Origin: RI-43 sp033764725
GTDB lineage: Bacteria; Pseudomonadota; Alphaproteobacteria; Caulobacterales; Aquidulcibacteraceae
NCBI GenBank assembly: GCA_033764725.1
Contig: JANRIR010000089.1
Location: 1-55,453, forward strand
DNA length: 55,453 bases
Direction of reading: 5' to 3'
Under the pieces are notes generated by a model, which did not search any database, was not told where the DNA came from, and worked only from the letters and a program-made list of their open reading frames with translations. Below are positions 43,205 to 51,223 of this stretch, one piece after another. A program made the translations under genes and the position numbers. How positions within the stretch are numbered: position 1 is the first letter of the stretch; each line of letters starts with the position of its first letter.

Positions 43205-43681
43205 TTACTCGTCGTGACTTTCTGACAGCGCCGTTGCGTGTGGCCGACTGAACATAAATCGTCCCGACGGCCCGTCGTACGAAAAATTGAAGTAAGCCAA
43301 AAAAGAGCGTCCAAGTAATGGTTGAGGCACATGCACGCCCGCCGGCGCACAAACGACCATGACTTCGTCGAACTCAAGCTCGGGCGCCATCACGCGACAC
43401 ATATAGTTGTTTGCTGGGTGCGATGCCCCCACCGCAATCATATTAGTAGGGCCGATACTCCTCAGCCCAAGGTCATTGGCGACCTTGCGTGAAATGCAAA
43501 TGCACGAGGCTCCAGAGTCCACAATAGCTTCCAACTCGCGAACTGGCGCTGCAATTCCGTCTACCGAAGATTGAAAAGGCGCTTGGAGCATTACGCTGAG
43601 CGATGGTCCGTGCATTCGGAGCGCTTCTGCTCGCGCATCGACGGTTGCACCGTCCGGGCCAAAGATTTTCGGCCAGCTCAC
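43205..43681 (-). CDS. Retropepsin-like aspartyl protease
   Basis: 158 aa, single-lobe retropepsin size. The catalytic loop is AIVDSGASCICIS (D-S-G-A in place of the common D-T-G-A), followed by the flap-like VGASHPANNYMCRVMAP and LLGRSFLAYFNFSYDG, matching the conserved ILGRxFL near the C-terminus of this class. Such proteins probably act as dimers in the cytoplasm; no signal peptide is seen. GTG start overlaps the upstream stop by 4 bp (GTGA), so it is coupled to the DUF5678-like gene. GC is lower than in the flanking genes. Confidence 0.75.
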   Translation of the reverse strand: MSWPKIFGPDGATVDARAEALRMHGPSLSVMLQAPFQSSVDGIAAPVRELEAIVDSGASCICISRKVANDLGLRSIGPTNMIAVGASHPANNYMCRVMAPELEFDEVMVVCAPAGVHVPQPLLGRSFLAYFNFSYDGPSGRFMFSRPHATALSESHDE

Positions 43682-43917
43682 TCGGGGTCAACAAAAACGA
43701 GCGGCACGCGCTCGTCCTCGGCCGTTATCTGGCGAATTAAAAATGGAGTGTCGCCAAACTTTGTCACGGCATTCGACGCTGCGTCGCTGAACTTCGGAAA
43801 AACGCCCTGAAAAGCGCCTCTGCAAAAAACCACCCACTGAGATCCATGCTCAGCCTTAAGCGCCGCCCGCGCCTTCAGAAAGGCTGCGACTTCATCGCTC
43901 AGATCGGGTTCAACCAT
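43678..43917 (-). CDS. Small DUF5678-like protein paired with the protease
   Basis: 79 aa from ATG 43917, which follows GGAGAG; an in-frame ATG at 43935 would add 6 residues. The pattern EHGSQWVVFCRGAFQGVFPKFSDAASNAVTKFGDTPFLI resembles DUF5678 proteins (a short beta hairpin with a tryptophan followed by a helix). Small proteins of this type are often found next to retropepsin-like genes, as here. Their role is unknown; a substrate, inhibitor or partner of the protease is an inference from coupling only. Confidence 0.6.
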   Translation of the reverse strand: MVEPDLSDEVAAFLKARAALKAEHGSQWVVFCRGAFQGVFPKFSDAASNAVTKFGDTPFLIRQITAEDERVPLVFVDPE

Positions 43918-43980
43918 CGATCTCTCCGTCGACATTCGAAGACGAGATGCTCCTTCCACGACGAGACACAATGCATCGGG

Positions 43981-43995
43981 TTAACGCCTGTTTAA
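43981..43995 (-). promoter_or_regulatory. Full CtrA box between the protease pair and a TonB-like gene
   Basis: On the minus strand the site reads TTAA-N7-TTAACC (TTAA 43992-43995 and 43981-43984 on the plus strand), an exact CtrA consensus. It is 64-78 bp upstream of the DUF5678-like ATG (43917) and about 103 bp upstream of the rightward TonB-like ATG (44098). The orientation with the final C favours the leftward pair, but either or both promoters could be controlled. Confidence 0.6.
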
Positions 43996-44097
43996 GCCAA
44001 TAAGTCAGCTATCGCCACTGGGCACTTTTGTAATTCCTATTCTATTTGACGTAGCGTAAAGCCGGCGCATCCTGGGCCGATCCGCAGGGAGGATCGC

Positions 44098-44715
44098 ATG
44101 GCTGGCACCGTCACCATCCGCTTGATTTCCATCTCCAGCGGGGCGCTCGTCACCGGGCTCGCCGCGTTTCTGGCCGCATCGATGAAGTTCAGCGCGATGC
44201 CGATGCCGACGCTGTTCGAACCGCCGATCATCGAGTCCGCGGTGCTGGATCGCAAAGATCCGCCCAAACCGCAGCCCGCGACGCAGCGGGAGAGCCTCAC
44301 GCCGATCCAGGCTGCGCCCATCATCGTCGCCACCATCGCCGACCCGCCCGCCCTCTATGACGGCCCCGACGTCGTCGCCGACCCGCAGTCGGACATCCTC
44401 GCCGGGTTCGCCGGGGGCGCGCCGCGCGCGGTGATCACCACGCCGGATTGGATTCGCCGGCCGAGCGATCTCGCGGCGTACTATCCCGAACGCGCGCTCG
44501 ATCGCGGCCGGGAGGGCGAGGTCATCCTCGATTGCGTGGTGGGCGTCGATGGCCGTCTGGGCTGCACGATCCTGTCGGAGACGCCTGCCGGCTGGAACTT
44601 CGGCGCCGCCGCGCTGGCGATCGCGCGCGACCACGAGATGGCGCCGGCGACGCGCGACGGCGCGCCGGTCGAAGCGCAGTACCGGATGCGCGTGCCGTTC
44701 ACGCTGGCGGATTGA
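44098..44715 (+). CDS. TonB-family energy transducer-like protein
   Basis: 205 aa. A short basic N-terminus and one hydrophobic segment (GALVTGLAAFLAASMKF) precede a proline-rich spacer (RKDPPKPQPATQ). A TonB C-terminal-like domain closes it: YYPERALDRGREGEVILDCVVGVDGRLGCTILSETPAGWNFGAAALAIARDHEM, with G-x-V-x-L-x-C-V-V and the usual late helix. TonB homologues couple inner-membrane proton motive force to outer-membrane transport. No ExbB/ExbD or TonB-dependent receptor lies next to it. The tail (YRMRVPFTL) matches the family end. Confidence 0.75.
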   Translation: MAGTVTIRLISISSGALVTGLAAFLAASMKFSAMPMPTLFEPPIIESAVLDRKDPPKPQPATQRESLTPIQAAPIIVATIADPPALYDGPDVVADPQSDILAGFAGGAPRAVITTPDWIRRPSDLAAYYPERALDRGREGEVILDCVVGVDGRLGCTILSETPAGWNFGAAALAIARDHEMAPATRDGAPVEAQYRMRVPFTLAD

Positions 44716-44826
44716 GCCCCAACCCCTCCGCAATTTGGCCGCCATTGCTGAGCATCCGGGTTACACAGCCGTCACGGGCCGTGTATGCAGCCGTGCGAGG
44801 CGAGATATTGAGCGGGAGGTAGGCTC

Positions 44827-45258
44827 ATGAAAGTGGTGATCGGCGGGCTCGGGGCGGCCTTGGGCGCAGCTTTGGCGTTGGCGACGGTCGCGATGGCGCA
44901 GACGCCGGGCGCGGATGCCGGCGCGCCTGCCGCGGCGGTTCCGGGATCGCGCTGCCCGACCTTCCCGCCGGAGCCGACGCTGCCGGACGGCGCCACCGCA
45001 CGCAACGCCGCCGCCATGCAGGCCGGGGACGCCGCCTATCAGGAATGGGGCCGCACGGTGCAAAGCATCCTGGAATGCCGCCGCGTCGAGGCGACCGAGC
45101 TGCAAGCCCAGGCGCAGGCCATCACCGCCCAGGCCCAAACCCGCGTCACCGAATACAACGAAGCCGTCCAGCGGCTCACCGCCGTCGGCCAGGCGTGGCA
45201 AGCGGAAGCGGCCGAGTACAACGCCCGCGGTGGGCGCAGCGGCACGCGCACGCGCTGA
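44827..45258 (+). CDS. Secreted coiled-coil protein of unknown function
   Basis: 143 aa. A signal peptide (GGLGAALGAALALATVAMA) precedes a Pro/Ala-rich mature N-terminus with CPTFPPEPTLPDG and a second Cys in ILECRRVEATEL, which may form a disulfide. About 60 residues of Gln/Ala/Glu-rich helix follow (TELQAQAQAITAQAQTRV and onwards), probably coiled coil. The C-terminus is basic and Gly-rich. No family is recognised. A GGGAGGTAGG ribosome site precedes ATG 44827. Confidence 0.6.
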   Translation: MKVVIGGLGAALGAALALATVAMAQTPGADAGAPAAAVPGSRCPTFPPEPTLPDGATARNAAAMQAGDAAYQEWGRTVQSILECRRVEATELQAQAQAITAQAQTRVTEYNEAVQRLTAVGQAWQAEAAEYNARGGRSGTRTR

Positions 45259-45319
45259 TCGGCGCTTGACCGACGCTGCGTGAGGCGGGCTTCCTGAGGC
45301 GCATTCAGGGAGGCCGCTT

Positions 45320-46207
45320 ATGGCGCACACGGAAATGGAAACCGTCCACCTCGACGTCGCCGACGGCGTGGCGGTGCTGACGCTGCACCGTCCCGACAAG
45401 ATGAACGCCTTCACCGGGCAGATGATGCTCGACATGATCAAGGCGTTCGATCTGACCGACGCCGACGATTCCGTACGCGCGGTGATCGTCACCGGCGCTG
45501 GGCGCGCCTTCTGCGCGGGCGCCGATCTCTCCGCCGGCGCCAAAACCTTCGACTACGAAGCCCGCACCGATCGCCCGGAGCGCGGCGCCAAAACCGATCT
45601 CGAGTATTTGCGCGACGGCGGCGGTCGCCTGACGCTGCGCATCTTCGAAAGCCTGAAGCCCGTGATCGCGGCGGTGAACGGCGCTGCCGTGGGCGTCGGC
45701 GTCACCATGCAATTGCCGATGGACATCCGCATCGCCTCCACCGAGGCCAAGTTCGGCTTCGTGTTCGCGCGGCGCGGCATCGTGCCGGAGGCGTGCTCGT
45801 CCTGGTTCCTGCCGCGTCTCGTCGGCGTCCAGAACGCGCTGGAATGGTGCTATTCCGGCCGCGTGTTCCCGGCCTCGGAAGCCAAGGAGCGCGGCCTCGT
45901 GCGCTCGCTCCATGCGCCGGAGGAGCTGCTTCCCGCCGCGCACGCCATCGCGCGCGAGATCGTCGACAACACCGCGCCGGTCTCGGTCGCGCTGACGCGC
46001 CAGATGATGTGGCGCATGCTCGGCGCCGATCACCCGATGGAGGCCCACAAGATCGACAGTCGCGCCATCTTCGCGCGCGGCAAACAGGCCGATGCGAAAG
46101 AGGGCGTGATGTCCTTCCTGGAAAAGCGCACGCCCGCCTATCCCAACACGGTGTCCGCCGACATGCCCGACTTCTTCCCCTGGTGGGAGGAGCGGCGCTT
46201 CAGCTGA
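45320..46207 (+). CDS. Enoyl-CoA hydratase/isomerase family protein
   Basis: 295 aa crotonase. Motifs: LTLHRPDKMNAFTGQM, oxyanion loop 1 GRAFCAGADLSAGAKTF and loop 2 NGAAVGVGVTMQLPMDIRIAS, then FGFVFARRGIVPEACSSWFLPRLVG, where the Glu of loop 2-type catalysis is in VPEACS. The C-terminal end (MPDFFPWWEERRF) is characteristic of a widespread bacterial subgroup annotated simply as crotonase/enoyl-CoA hydratase. The substrate is unknown. It differs from the liuC-type paralogue at 821. ATG 45320 follows a GGGAGG site. Confidence 0.9.
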   Translation: MAHTEMETVHLDVADGVAVLTLHRPDKMNAFTGQMMLDMIKAFDLTDADDSVRAVIVTGAGRAFCAGADLSAGAKTFDYEARTDRPERGAKTDLEYLRDGGGRLTLRIFESLKPVIAAVNGAAVGVGVTMQLPMDIRIASTEAKFGFVFARRGIVPEACSSWFLPRLVGVQNALEWCYSGRVFPASEAKERGLVRSLHAPEELLPAAHAIAREIVDNTAPVSVALTRQMMWRMLGADHPMEAHKIDSRAIFARGKQADAKEGVMSFLEKRTPAYPNTVSADMPDFFPWWEERRFS

Positions 46208-46229
46208 GGCGGCTGCGGGCGCCGAGACG

Positions 46230-46244
46230 TTAGGAACAGGTTAA
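46230..46244 (-). promoter_or_regulatory. Near-consensus CtrA site before the DUF2336 gene
   Basis: On the minus strand the site reads TTAA-N7-CTAAC, one base off TTAA-N7-TTAAC. It lies immediately before the GTG start at 46249, so binding would block transcription or translation initiation unless the true start is ATG 46279. The match may be chance. Confidence 0.3.
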
Positions 46245-46248
46245 GGCC

Positions 46249-47481
46249 GTGCGCGGCAGCATCGGCGCGACTCAGCTGATGCCGAACGCCGACGCCCCCA
46301 CCGATCTGATCAGCGCGGCTGCGCTGCAATTGACGCTCGATCAGCGTCTGGAAGCGCGCGGCGTGATCGTCGGGCGGCTGATCGACCTTGTCTCCTGGCC
46401 GTCGAGCCGCATTCCCGCCTTCGAGCGGCAATTGGCGGCGGATATTCTCGTCGGACTGATCCGGTCCAGCGGCGCGGATTTGCGCGCGCGCTGCGCCAAT
46501 GGGCTGGCCGGCATCGTCGATGCGCCGAAAAATCTCCTGCGCTATCTCGCGCGCGACGACATCCAGGTGTCGCGCACGTTGTTGGAGACCGGCCTCGGGT
46601 TCGACGATTCCGATCTCGTGGCCACCATTCGCGCCGGCGTCAGCGCGCATTGGAACGCCATCGCCAAGCGCAAGCAGGTGTCGGAAGTCGTCGCCGACGC
46701 GCTGCTGCAGACAAACGATTCCGCCGCGATGGAGGCCTTGCTGATCAATCCCGGCGCGCGCCTGTCGGCGGTTGGCGTCGATCTCGCCGTCGCGCGCTCG
46801 CGCAGCACGCCAGGCCTGATTGCGCCGCTCTTGCAGCGGCCGGAATTGCGGCCGAGCCAGGCTTTGGTGCTGTTCTGGTGGAGCGATGCGCCGGCGCGGG
46901 CGCAAATCTTGCGCCGCTTCGCGGTCGAACGCAGCGTCTTGATCGCGGAATTGTCGGGCATTTTCGCGCTCGCCGCGCAGGAGGCCTGGGCCGACGCCGA
47001 ATCGCGAAAGGCGCTGCAATTGATCGAGCGGCGCCAGCGCAATCGCAGCGCCGCCGAGCGCAGTCCTTACGGCTCGCTGGAAGGCGCGATCGCCGCCGCC
47101 GCGCAGGCGGTCGACGAAGCGACGATGCTCGAGATCGCGCATTTGTGCGGCGTGAAGCCGGCGACGGCGCGCCAGATCTTTTCCGATCCGGGCGGCGAGC
47201 CGATCGCCGTGCTCGCCAAGGCCACCGGCCTCAAGCGCGCATCGCTGGCGCAATTGTGGCGCGCGCTCGGCCGCGCCGTCACCGATGCGGAACGGCTCGA
47301 CACACCCTATGGCCGCACGATGCAGGCCTATGAAAGCCTCTCGGCCGCGAAGGCGCAGACGGTGCTGCGCTACTGGAACTGGTCTTTCACGGCGGATGCG
47401 ACTGCGCCCGCTCACGAGCCGGACGCGTTCGACGAGTTCTCCACCGCGCGGCGCAACGCAGCGCTGCTGACGCGCGTGTGA
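46249..47481 (+). CDS. DUF2336 family protein
   Basis: 410 aa, all-helical, with the alphaproteobacterial DUF2336 pattern: HEAT-like units such as SRIPAFERQLAADILVGLIRSSGADLRARCANGLAG, AIAKRKQVSEVVADALLQTNDSAAMEALLINPGA and PLLQRPELRPSQALVLFWWSDAPARAQILRRF. The C-terminal half has further helices ending ETVLRYWNW-like (AQTVLRYWNWSF). The family is linked to cell-cycle or developmental regulation in a few alphaproteobacteria but has no defined activity. GTG 46249 or ATG 46279 are possible starts. The Mrp-like module follows after 103 bp. Confidence 0.75.
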   Translation: MRGSIGATQLMPNADAPTDLISAAALQLTLDQRLEARGVIVGRLIDLVSWPSSRIPAFERQLAADILVGLIRSSGADLRARCANGLAGIVDAPKNLLRYLARDDIQVSRTLLETGLGFDDSDLVATIRAGVSAHWNAIAKRKQVSEVVADALLQTNDSAAMEALLINPGARLSAVGVDLAVARSRSTPGLIAPLLQRPELRPSQALVLFWWSDAPARAQILRRFAVERSVLIAELSGIFALAAQEAWADAESRKALQLIERRQRNRSAAERSPYGSLEGAIAAAAQAVDEATMLEIAHLCGVKPATARQIFSDPGGEPIAVLAKATGLKRASLAQLWRALGRAVTDAERLDTPYGRTMQAYESLSAAKAQTVLRYWNWSFTADATAPAHEPDAFDEFSTARRNAALLTRV

Positions 47482-47584
47482 GAAACGCCGGCGGCGCCGG
47501 TCGCGCCGCGCTGGCGAATCCGCGCGACGCGCACTAGAGCCGTAGCGCGCCCGGTTTCGCGCCCGCGCGCTGAAGGAATGCCCG

Positions 47585-48031
47585 ATGCTGTACGCGACGG
47601 CGACGCTGGCAGCGCTCGCGCTGTTCTGGGCGTCGCTCACTGCGCCGCTGACGCCTGAGCCCGTATTGGCTGCGATCGCGTGCGGGCTGGCGCTCGGCCT
47701 CGCCGCGCGCTGGTCGGCGCTCGATCGGGAAGGCGCACCCTACCTCGCCGCGCCTGCGCTCATCGCACGCAGCCTGAGCGCGCTCGTCGCAGCGCTCGCG
47801 CACGCGCCGTCCGCGGCGCACACCTTTGTGCGGATGCGCGCGCGGCTTGAGCCGGGCTTGGCGCGCGTGCGCTTGCGCGGCCTTGCGCCGGCGGCGCGTG
47901 TACAGGCGTTGCGCGGGCTCGCCGTGCAGCCGGATCGCATCCTCATCGACGTCGATGACGACGGCGCGCTTGTCCACGCGCTGCGCGAACGCGACCTGGA
48001 GGAGGCGCCGCCGATGCGCGCGCCGCGATGA
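47585..48031 (+). CDS. Mrp-type antiporter subunit E (MnhE/MbhA-like)
   Basis: 148 aa. Two or three N-terminal hydrophobic helices are followed by a cytoplasmic domain with the subunit E pattern: RLRGLAPAARVQALRGLAVQPDRILIDVDDDGALVHAL. It is the first of ten co-directional genes with 4-bp overlaps. Mrp complexes exchange Na+/K+ for H+; in Mbh/Mbx and related complexes the same E-F-G module is coupled to an oxidoreductase. Gene symbol left blank because the complex is not classical Mrp. Confidence 0.78.
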   Translation: MLYATATLAALALFWASLTAPLTPEPVLAAIACGLALGLAARWSALDREGAPYLAAPALIARSLSALVAALAHAPSAAHTFVRMRARLEPGLARVRLRGLAPAARVQALRGLAVQPDRILIDVDDDGALVHALRERDLEEAPPMRAPR

Positions 48032-48327
48032 TCGCCGCAACGCTGGTCGGCGTCGGCGTCGCCGTCATGCTTGCATGCGTGGCGGTCGCCCTGATGCGCA
48101 TGCGTTCGGGACCGGACAAGGCGTTGCTCGGCGTCGTCGGTCTCGCCGGCGCCGCCTTGATCGCTGCGGCGGGGGCCGTGGCGCTGGGCGATGCGCGCGC
48201 GCTCGACGCGGCGATCCTGGCGGCGCTGCTGATCCTTCCGTTCGCGCTCGCGGCGGGCAAGGCGCTGCGCTACGGCGCGCTGGATGCGCCGATCGCTGCG
48301 CTGCGCGCGCCGGAGGACGGATCATGA
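48028..48327 (+). CDS. Mrp-type antiporter subunit F (MnhF/MbhB-like)
   Basis: 99 aa, three predicted membrane helices, ATGA overlap with subunit E. The family motif region MRMRSGPDKALLGVVGLAGAAL (RxxxGPxxxDR-like) and the following helices match MrpF, though Asp in the third helix environment (DARALDAAILAALLILPFAL) is kept. It works as a small core subunit together with E and G. Confidence 0.78.
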   Translation: MIAATLVGVGVAVMLACVAVALMRMRSGPDKALLGVVGLAGAALIAAAGAVALGDARALDAAILAALLILPFALAAGKALRYGALDAPIAALRAPEDGS

Positions 48328-48656
48328 GCGAGGGCGATGTCCTGCGCGAAGGCGTCGCCGCCGTGTTGGCGGCCGCCGGTCTCGCCGTGATGGGCGCAGC
48401 GCTGCTCGGCGGCCTGCGGGCGCCGGACATCTATGTCCGTGCGCACGCCGCGCGGCTCGCGCTCGGCGCCGGCGCGCCGCTGCTGCTCGCCGCCTTGGCC
48501 GTCGCCGCTTGGGATGGCGCAGCGACGCTGCGCCTGGCAGCGATCGGCCTGGCCCTGGCGGTCGCCGGGCCGGCCGCCATCGCCATGATCACGGGGGCGG
48601 CGCATGGCCTGGGCCAAGCGGCGGCGACCGGCCCCAACCCGGATCGCCCCTCATGA
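48324..48656 (+). CDS. Mrp-type antiporter subunit G (MnhG/MbhC-like)
   Basis: 110 aa. The MrpG signature is seen in GLAVMGAALLGGLRAPDIYVRAHAARLALGAGAPLLL (normally LGLLRFPDxYxRLHAATKAxTLG). Three hydrophobic helices, ATGA overlaps at both ends. The conserved lysine in the ATKA segment is Arg/Leu here. Confidence 0.78.
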   Translation: MSEGDVLREGVAAVLAAAGLAVMGAALLGGLRAPDIYVRAHAARLALGAGAPLLLAALAVAAWDGAATLRLAAIGLALAVAGPAAIAMITGAAHGLGQAAATGPNPDRPS

Positions 48657-49120
48657 GCCCGCTCGGCGCGCAGATCGCGCCCGCGCTCGCGACGATGGCG
48701 CTGCTGTTGGCGGCGGTTGCGGCGCTCGCGGCGGCGCAGGCGCGCGGCGCCTTTGCGGCGGCGACGCTGGGTCTGATCGGCGCAGCGGGCGCCGCCGCAG
48801 GGGTGCTGGCGCTGGGCGCCCCGGCGCTGGCGCTGGGCTGGTTTGCACTCGGCGCGGGGGTGAGCCCGCTGCTGCTTTGGGCGCTGACGCTCGCCGACCA
48901 GGCCGGCGACGCCCCGACAGCCCGTCCGCGATGGGGGCGACGCCTCATCGGCGTCGCCGGCGCAGCCGCCGCCGGCGCGCTCGCGGCGTTTGCGGCTGTG
49001 GCGCAATCTGCGGTCCCGGCGCCGTTTGATCTCGCCCGCGCCGCACTGCCGATCGCGGCGATCGCGGTTGCGCTGTCCGCCGCCGCCGCTGCGCTGCGCG
49101 GCGAAGGCGCGGCGCGATGA
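48653..49120 (+). CDS. Membrane subunit of the Mrp/Mbh-like module (MbhD/DUF4040- or NuoJ-like)
   Basis: 155 aa, about five hydrophobic Ala/Leu-rich segments, with a short polar loop TLADQAGDAPTARPRWG. By position (after E-F-G, before B-C) it corresponds to MbhD, which is homologous to the C-terminal MrpA region and to NuoJ. Sequence is too low-complexity to prove the family. 4-bp overlaps on both sides. Confidence 0.6.
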   Translation: MSPLGAQIAPALATMALLLAAVAALAAAQARGAFAAATLGLIGAAGAAAGVLALGAPALALGWFALGAGVSPLLLWALTLADQAGDAPTARPRWGRRLIGVAGAAAAGALAAFAAVAQSAVPAPFDLARAALPIAAIAVALSAAAAALRGEGAAR

Positions 49121-49488
49121 TCCCTGATGCGCGCCACACGCTGCAGCGCGCCGCGGGCAAAACCTGGGCGCCGTTCGCGTTTCTCTTCGCGCTGCACATG
49201 GCGGCCTCGGCCGGGCCGATCGGCGCACTTGCGGGCGGGGCGCTGACGGCGCTGGCCGTGGCGACGCACGCGCTGCTGTTCGGCGCGGCGCGGACGCTGG
49301 CGGCGTTTCCGCTCCCGGCGCTGCGCGGCGCGATGCTGGTCGGCGTTGTTGCGGCGGCGGCGTCGGCCTGGGCGCCGGCGCCGCTCGCAGCGATGGCGGC
49401 GAACGGCGGCCTGTTTCTGGCGAGCGCGGGCGCCTTGAGCGTTGCGGCGCTCGCGGTGCTGCGGCGCAGCGACGGCGGGTCGCCATGA
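49117..49488 (+). CDS. Mrp subunit B-like membrane protein (MnhB/MbhF-like)
   Basis: 123 aa. The N-terminus TLQRAAGKTWAPFAFLFALHMAASAGPIGALAGGALTALAVATHALLF aligns with the MnhB start (a polar loop, helix, then a glycine-rich GGxxGG region), although the typical GHNxPGGGFIGG core is eroded to ASAGPIGALAGG. Four hydrophobic segments. Assigned mainly from gene order. Confidence 0.6.
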   Translation: MIPDARHTLQRAAGKTWAPFAFLFALHMAASAGPIGALAGGALTALAVATHALLFGAARTLAAFPLPALRGAMLVGVVAAAASAWAPAPLAAMAANGGLFLASAGALSVAALAVLRRSDGGSP

Positions 49489-49769
49489 TCGTGGCGGCGG
49501 CGGCGGCCGCAGCGATACTGACCTGCGCAACTTTTGTGGTTCTGTTCGCCGCGCGCGACGCCATTCGCCGCCTGGGCGCGGCGGTTCTGGGGCTTGCCGG
49601 CGCGACCGCCCTGGCGGCCGCACTCGGCGCGCCGGCCGCCGGGGTCGTGACGCTGGCGGCGGCGTTCGCTGCGGCGCCGTTGGGCGCGCTTCTGATGGTG
49701 CGCATCCGCGAGGCCTATGGGTCGGTCGCACTGCATGAGATCGACGCCGCTGATCAGGACGCGCCATGA
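49485..49769 (+). CDS. Mrp subunit C / NuoK-like protein
   Basis: 94 aa with three hydrophobic helices and a terminal VRIREAYGSVALHEIDA, which matches the end of MrpC/NuoK proteins. The glutamate usually buried in the second NuoK-type helix is not visible; the corresponding helix is Ala/Gly/Leu only (AAVLGLAGATALAAALGAPAAG). ATGA overlaps at both ends. Confidence 0.65.
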   Translation: MIVAAAAAAAILTCATFVVLFAARDAIRRLGAAVLGLAGATALAAALGAPAAGVVTLAAAFAAAPLGALLMVRIREAYGSVALHEIDAADQDAP

Positions 49770-51223
49770 TGGCGCCGGCGGCGGAAGCGGCCATCGCCGT
49801 GGCGGCGAGCGTGATCGCATTGGCGCCGCTGGGAGCCGCGCTCGCGGCGAGCCTCGCGAAGCGCTTCGCCTTGGCGTGGACGCTGATGCTCATCGCGCTG
49901 GCCGCGGCGGCCGGCTTGGCGCTCGCCGCCGCCCTGCGCGCGCCGCTCGACCCCGCCGCCGCGCCGAACCCAGATGCGCTGGGGCTCTCGCTGCATGCGG
50001 CGGCGCTGATCGCGGCGCCGACGCTGGCGACCTGCGCCGCGTTGGCGGCGGCGGCCTGCGGCGCCTGGCTCGGCCCGCGCCGCGAGGCGCATCCCGCAGC
50101 AATGACGCTGTTCGGCGTCAGCGCGTTCGGATGGATCGGCGCGGCGCTCGCGCATGATCTGCTTCATGCAGCCCTCTTCATTCAAGCCGGCTGGTTCGCC
50201 GCCGCGGGGTTGACGGCGTTGCGCGGCGGGCAGGATCGCGCCGCGCTGGCGGCGGGTTTGCGAATGACGCTCGCAGGGGCCTTCGGCGCAGCGCTCTTGA
50301 CGATCGGGATCGCGCTGCTTGCGCGCGCGACGGGCGGCGCGGGGATCGAACAGGTCGGAACGGCGCCGCTCGGCCGCGTCGGCGTCGGCGGCCTCGCGCT
50401 GACGGTTCTGGCGCTGTGCGCCTATGCCGGGCTTGCGCCGGTGCAGACCTGGGCGCCGGCGGCGTTCGGACGCGGAGAGCCTTTGATCGGGTTTCTGCTG
50501 GGGGCGGTGGCGCCGGTGGCGTGCCTTTCGCTCGTCATCCGGCTTGCGGCGGCGGCGATGCGCGATCCTGGCGCTGCCTTCGCGGCGCAGGCGTTCATCG
50601 GCGGCCTGGGCGCGGCGGCGATCCTTTATGCGTCGGTGCAGGCGATTGGCGCGCGCGACCTGCGCCGGATGGCCGGCTATGCGCTGGCGGCGCAGGGCGG
50701 GTGCCTGCTTGTCGGCGCATCGATTGGCGGGCCGGTGGCGGTGGCGGCCGCGCTGCTGCAGGCGGTGAACATCGCGATCGTGTCGATGGCGCTGTTCGCC
50801 GGCGCGGCGCTGCTGGCCGGCGATGCGCGGCTCGAGGCGATCGAAGGCTTGGGCCGGCGCGCGCCGCTTTCGGGGGCGGCGATCGCCATCGGCTCGCTGA
50901 GCCTCATCGGCGCGCCGCTGACGTTCGGCTTTCTGGTGCGCTGGCGCCTGATTGAGGCGGCGCTGCAGGCGGCGGAATGGTGGGCGGCGGCGGCGCAGGT
51001 GGCGGCGTCGCTGGCGGCGGTCGTCTATGCCGGACGCGTGCTCGAGCGGCTCTATCTGCGGCCGGGCCGGATGGATCTGATCCCGCGCAGCGCGTGGCGC
51101 GTGGCGCTGTCGCCGGCGCTGGCGGCGCCGATCGCGGCGGCGGTCGGGTTCGGCTTGAATGCGAGCCTGTTGTGGCGCGCCGCGCTCCACGCCGGGCAGG
51201 TTTTGACCGGAGCGGGCGCATGA
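49766..51223 (+). CDS. Antiporter-like subunit D1 (NuoN/MrpD-like), key residues lost
   Basis: 485 aa, about 14 hydrophobic helices in the antiporter-like (proton_antipo_M) fold. By motif alignment with NuoN/MrpD, the TM5 glutamate is Gln (LFIQAGWF), the TM7 lysine is Tyr (ALCAYAGLAPVQTW), the neighbouring His is Gln, the TM8 lysine is Pro (LGAVAPVACL) and the TM12 lysine is Arg (GFLVRWRL). The membrane fold is kept but the usual proton path is not. It could be structural, or carry a different substrate. 4-bp overlap with the next subunit. Confidence 0.78.
   Translation: MMAPAAEAAIAVAASVIALAPLGAALAASLAKRFALAWTLMLIALAAAAGLALAAALRAPLDPAAAPNPDALGLSLHAAALIAAPTLATCAALAAAACGAWLGPRREAHPAAMTLFGVSAFGWIGAALAHDLLHAALFIQAGWFAAAGLTALRGGQDRAALAAGLRMTLAGAFGAALLTIGIALLARATGGAGIEQVGTAPLGRVGVGGLALTVLALCAYAGLAPVQTWAPAAFGRGEPLIGFLLGAVAPVACLSLVIRLAAAAMRDPGAAFAAQAFIGGLGAAAILYASVQAIGARDLRRMAGYALAAQGGCLLVGASIGGPVAVAAALLQAVNIAIVSMALFAGAALLAGDARLEAIEGLGRRAPLSGAAIAIGSLSLIGAPLTFGFLVRWRLIEAALQAAEWWAAAAQVAASLAAVVYAGRVLERLYLRPGRMDLIPRSAWRVALSPALAAPIAAAVGFGLNASLLWRAALHAGQVLTGAGA

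Noticed and set aside
48284..49893. Long antisense and out-of-frame ORFs across the Mrp-like module and elsewhere
   Set aside because: High GC gives long open shadow frames with Arg/Pro/Ala-rich nonsense composition; the annotated frames have family motifs and overlapping start/stop codons.
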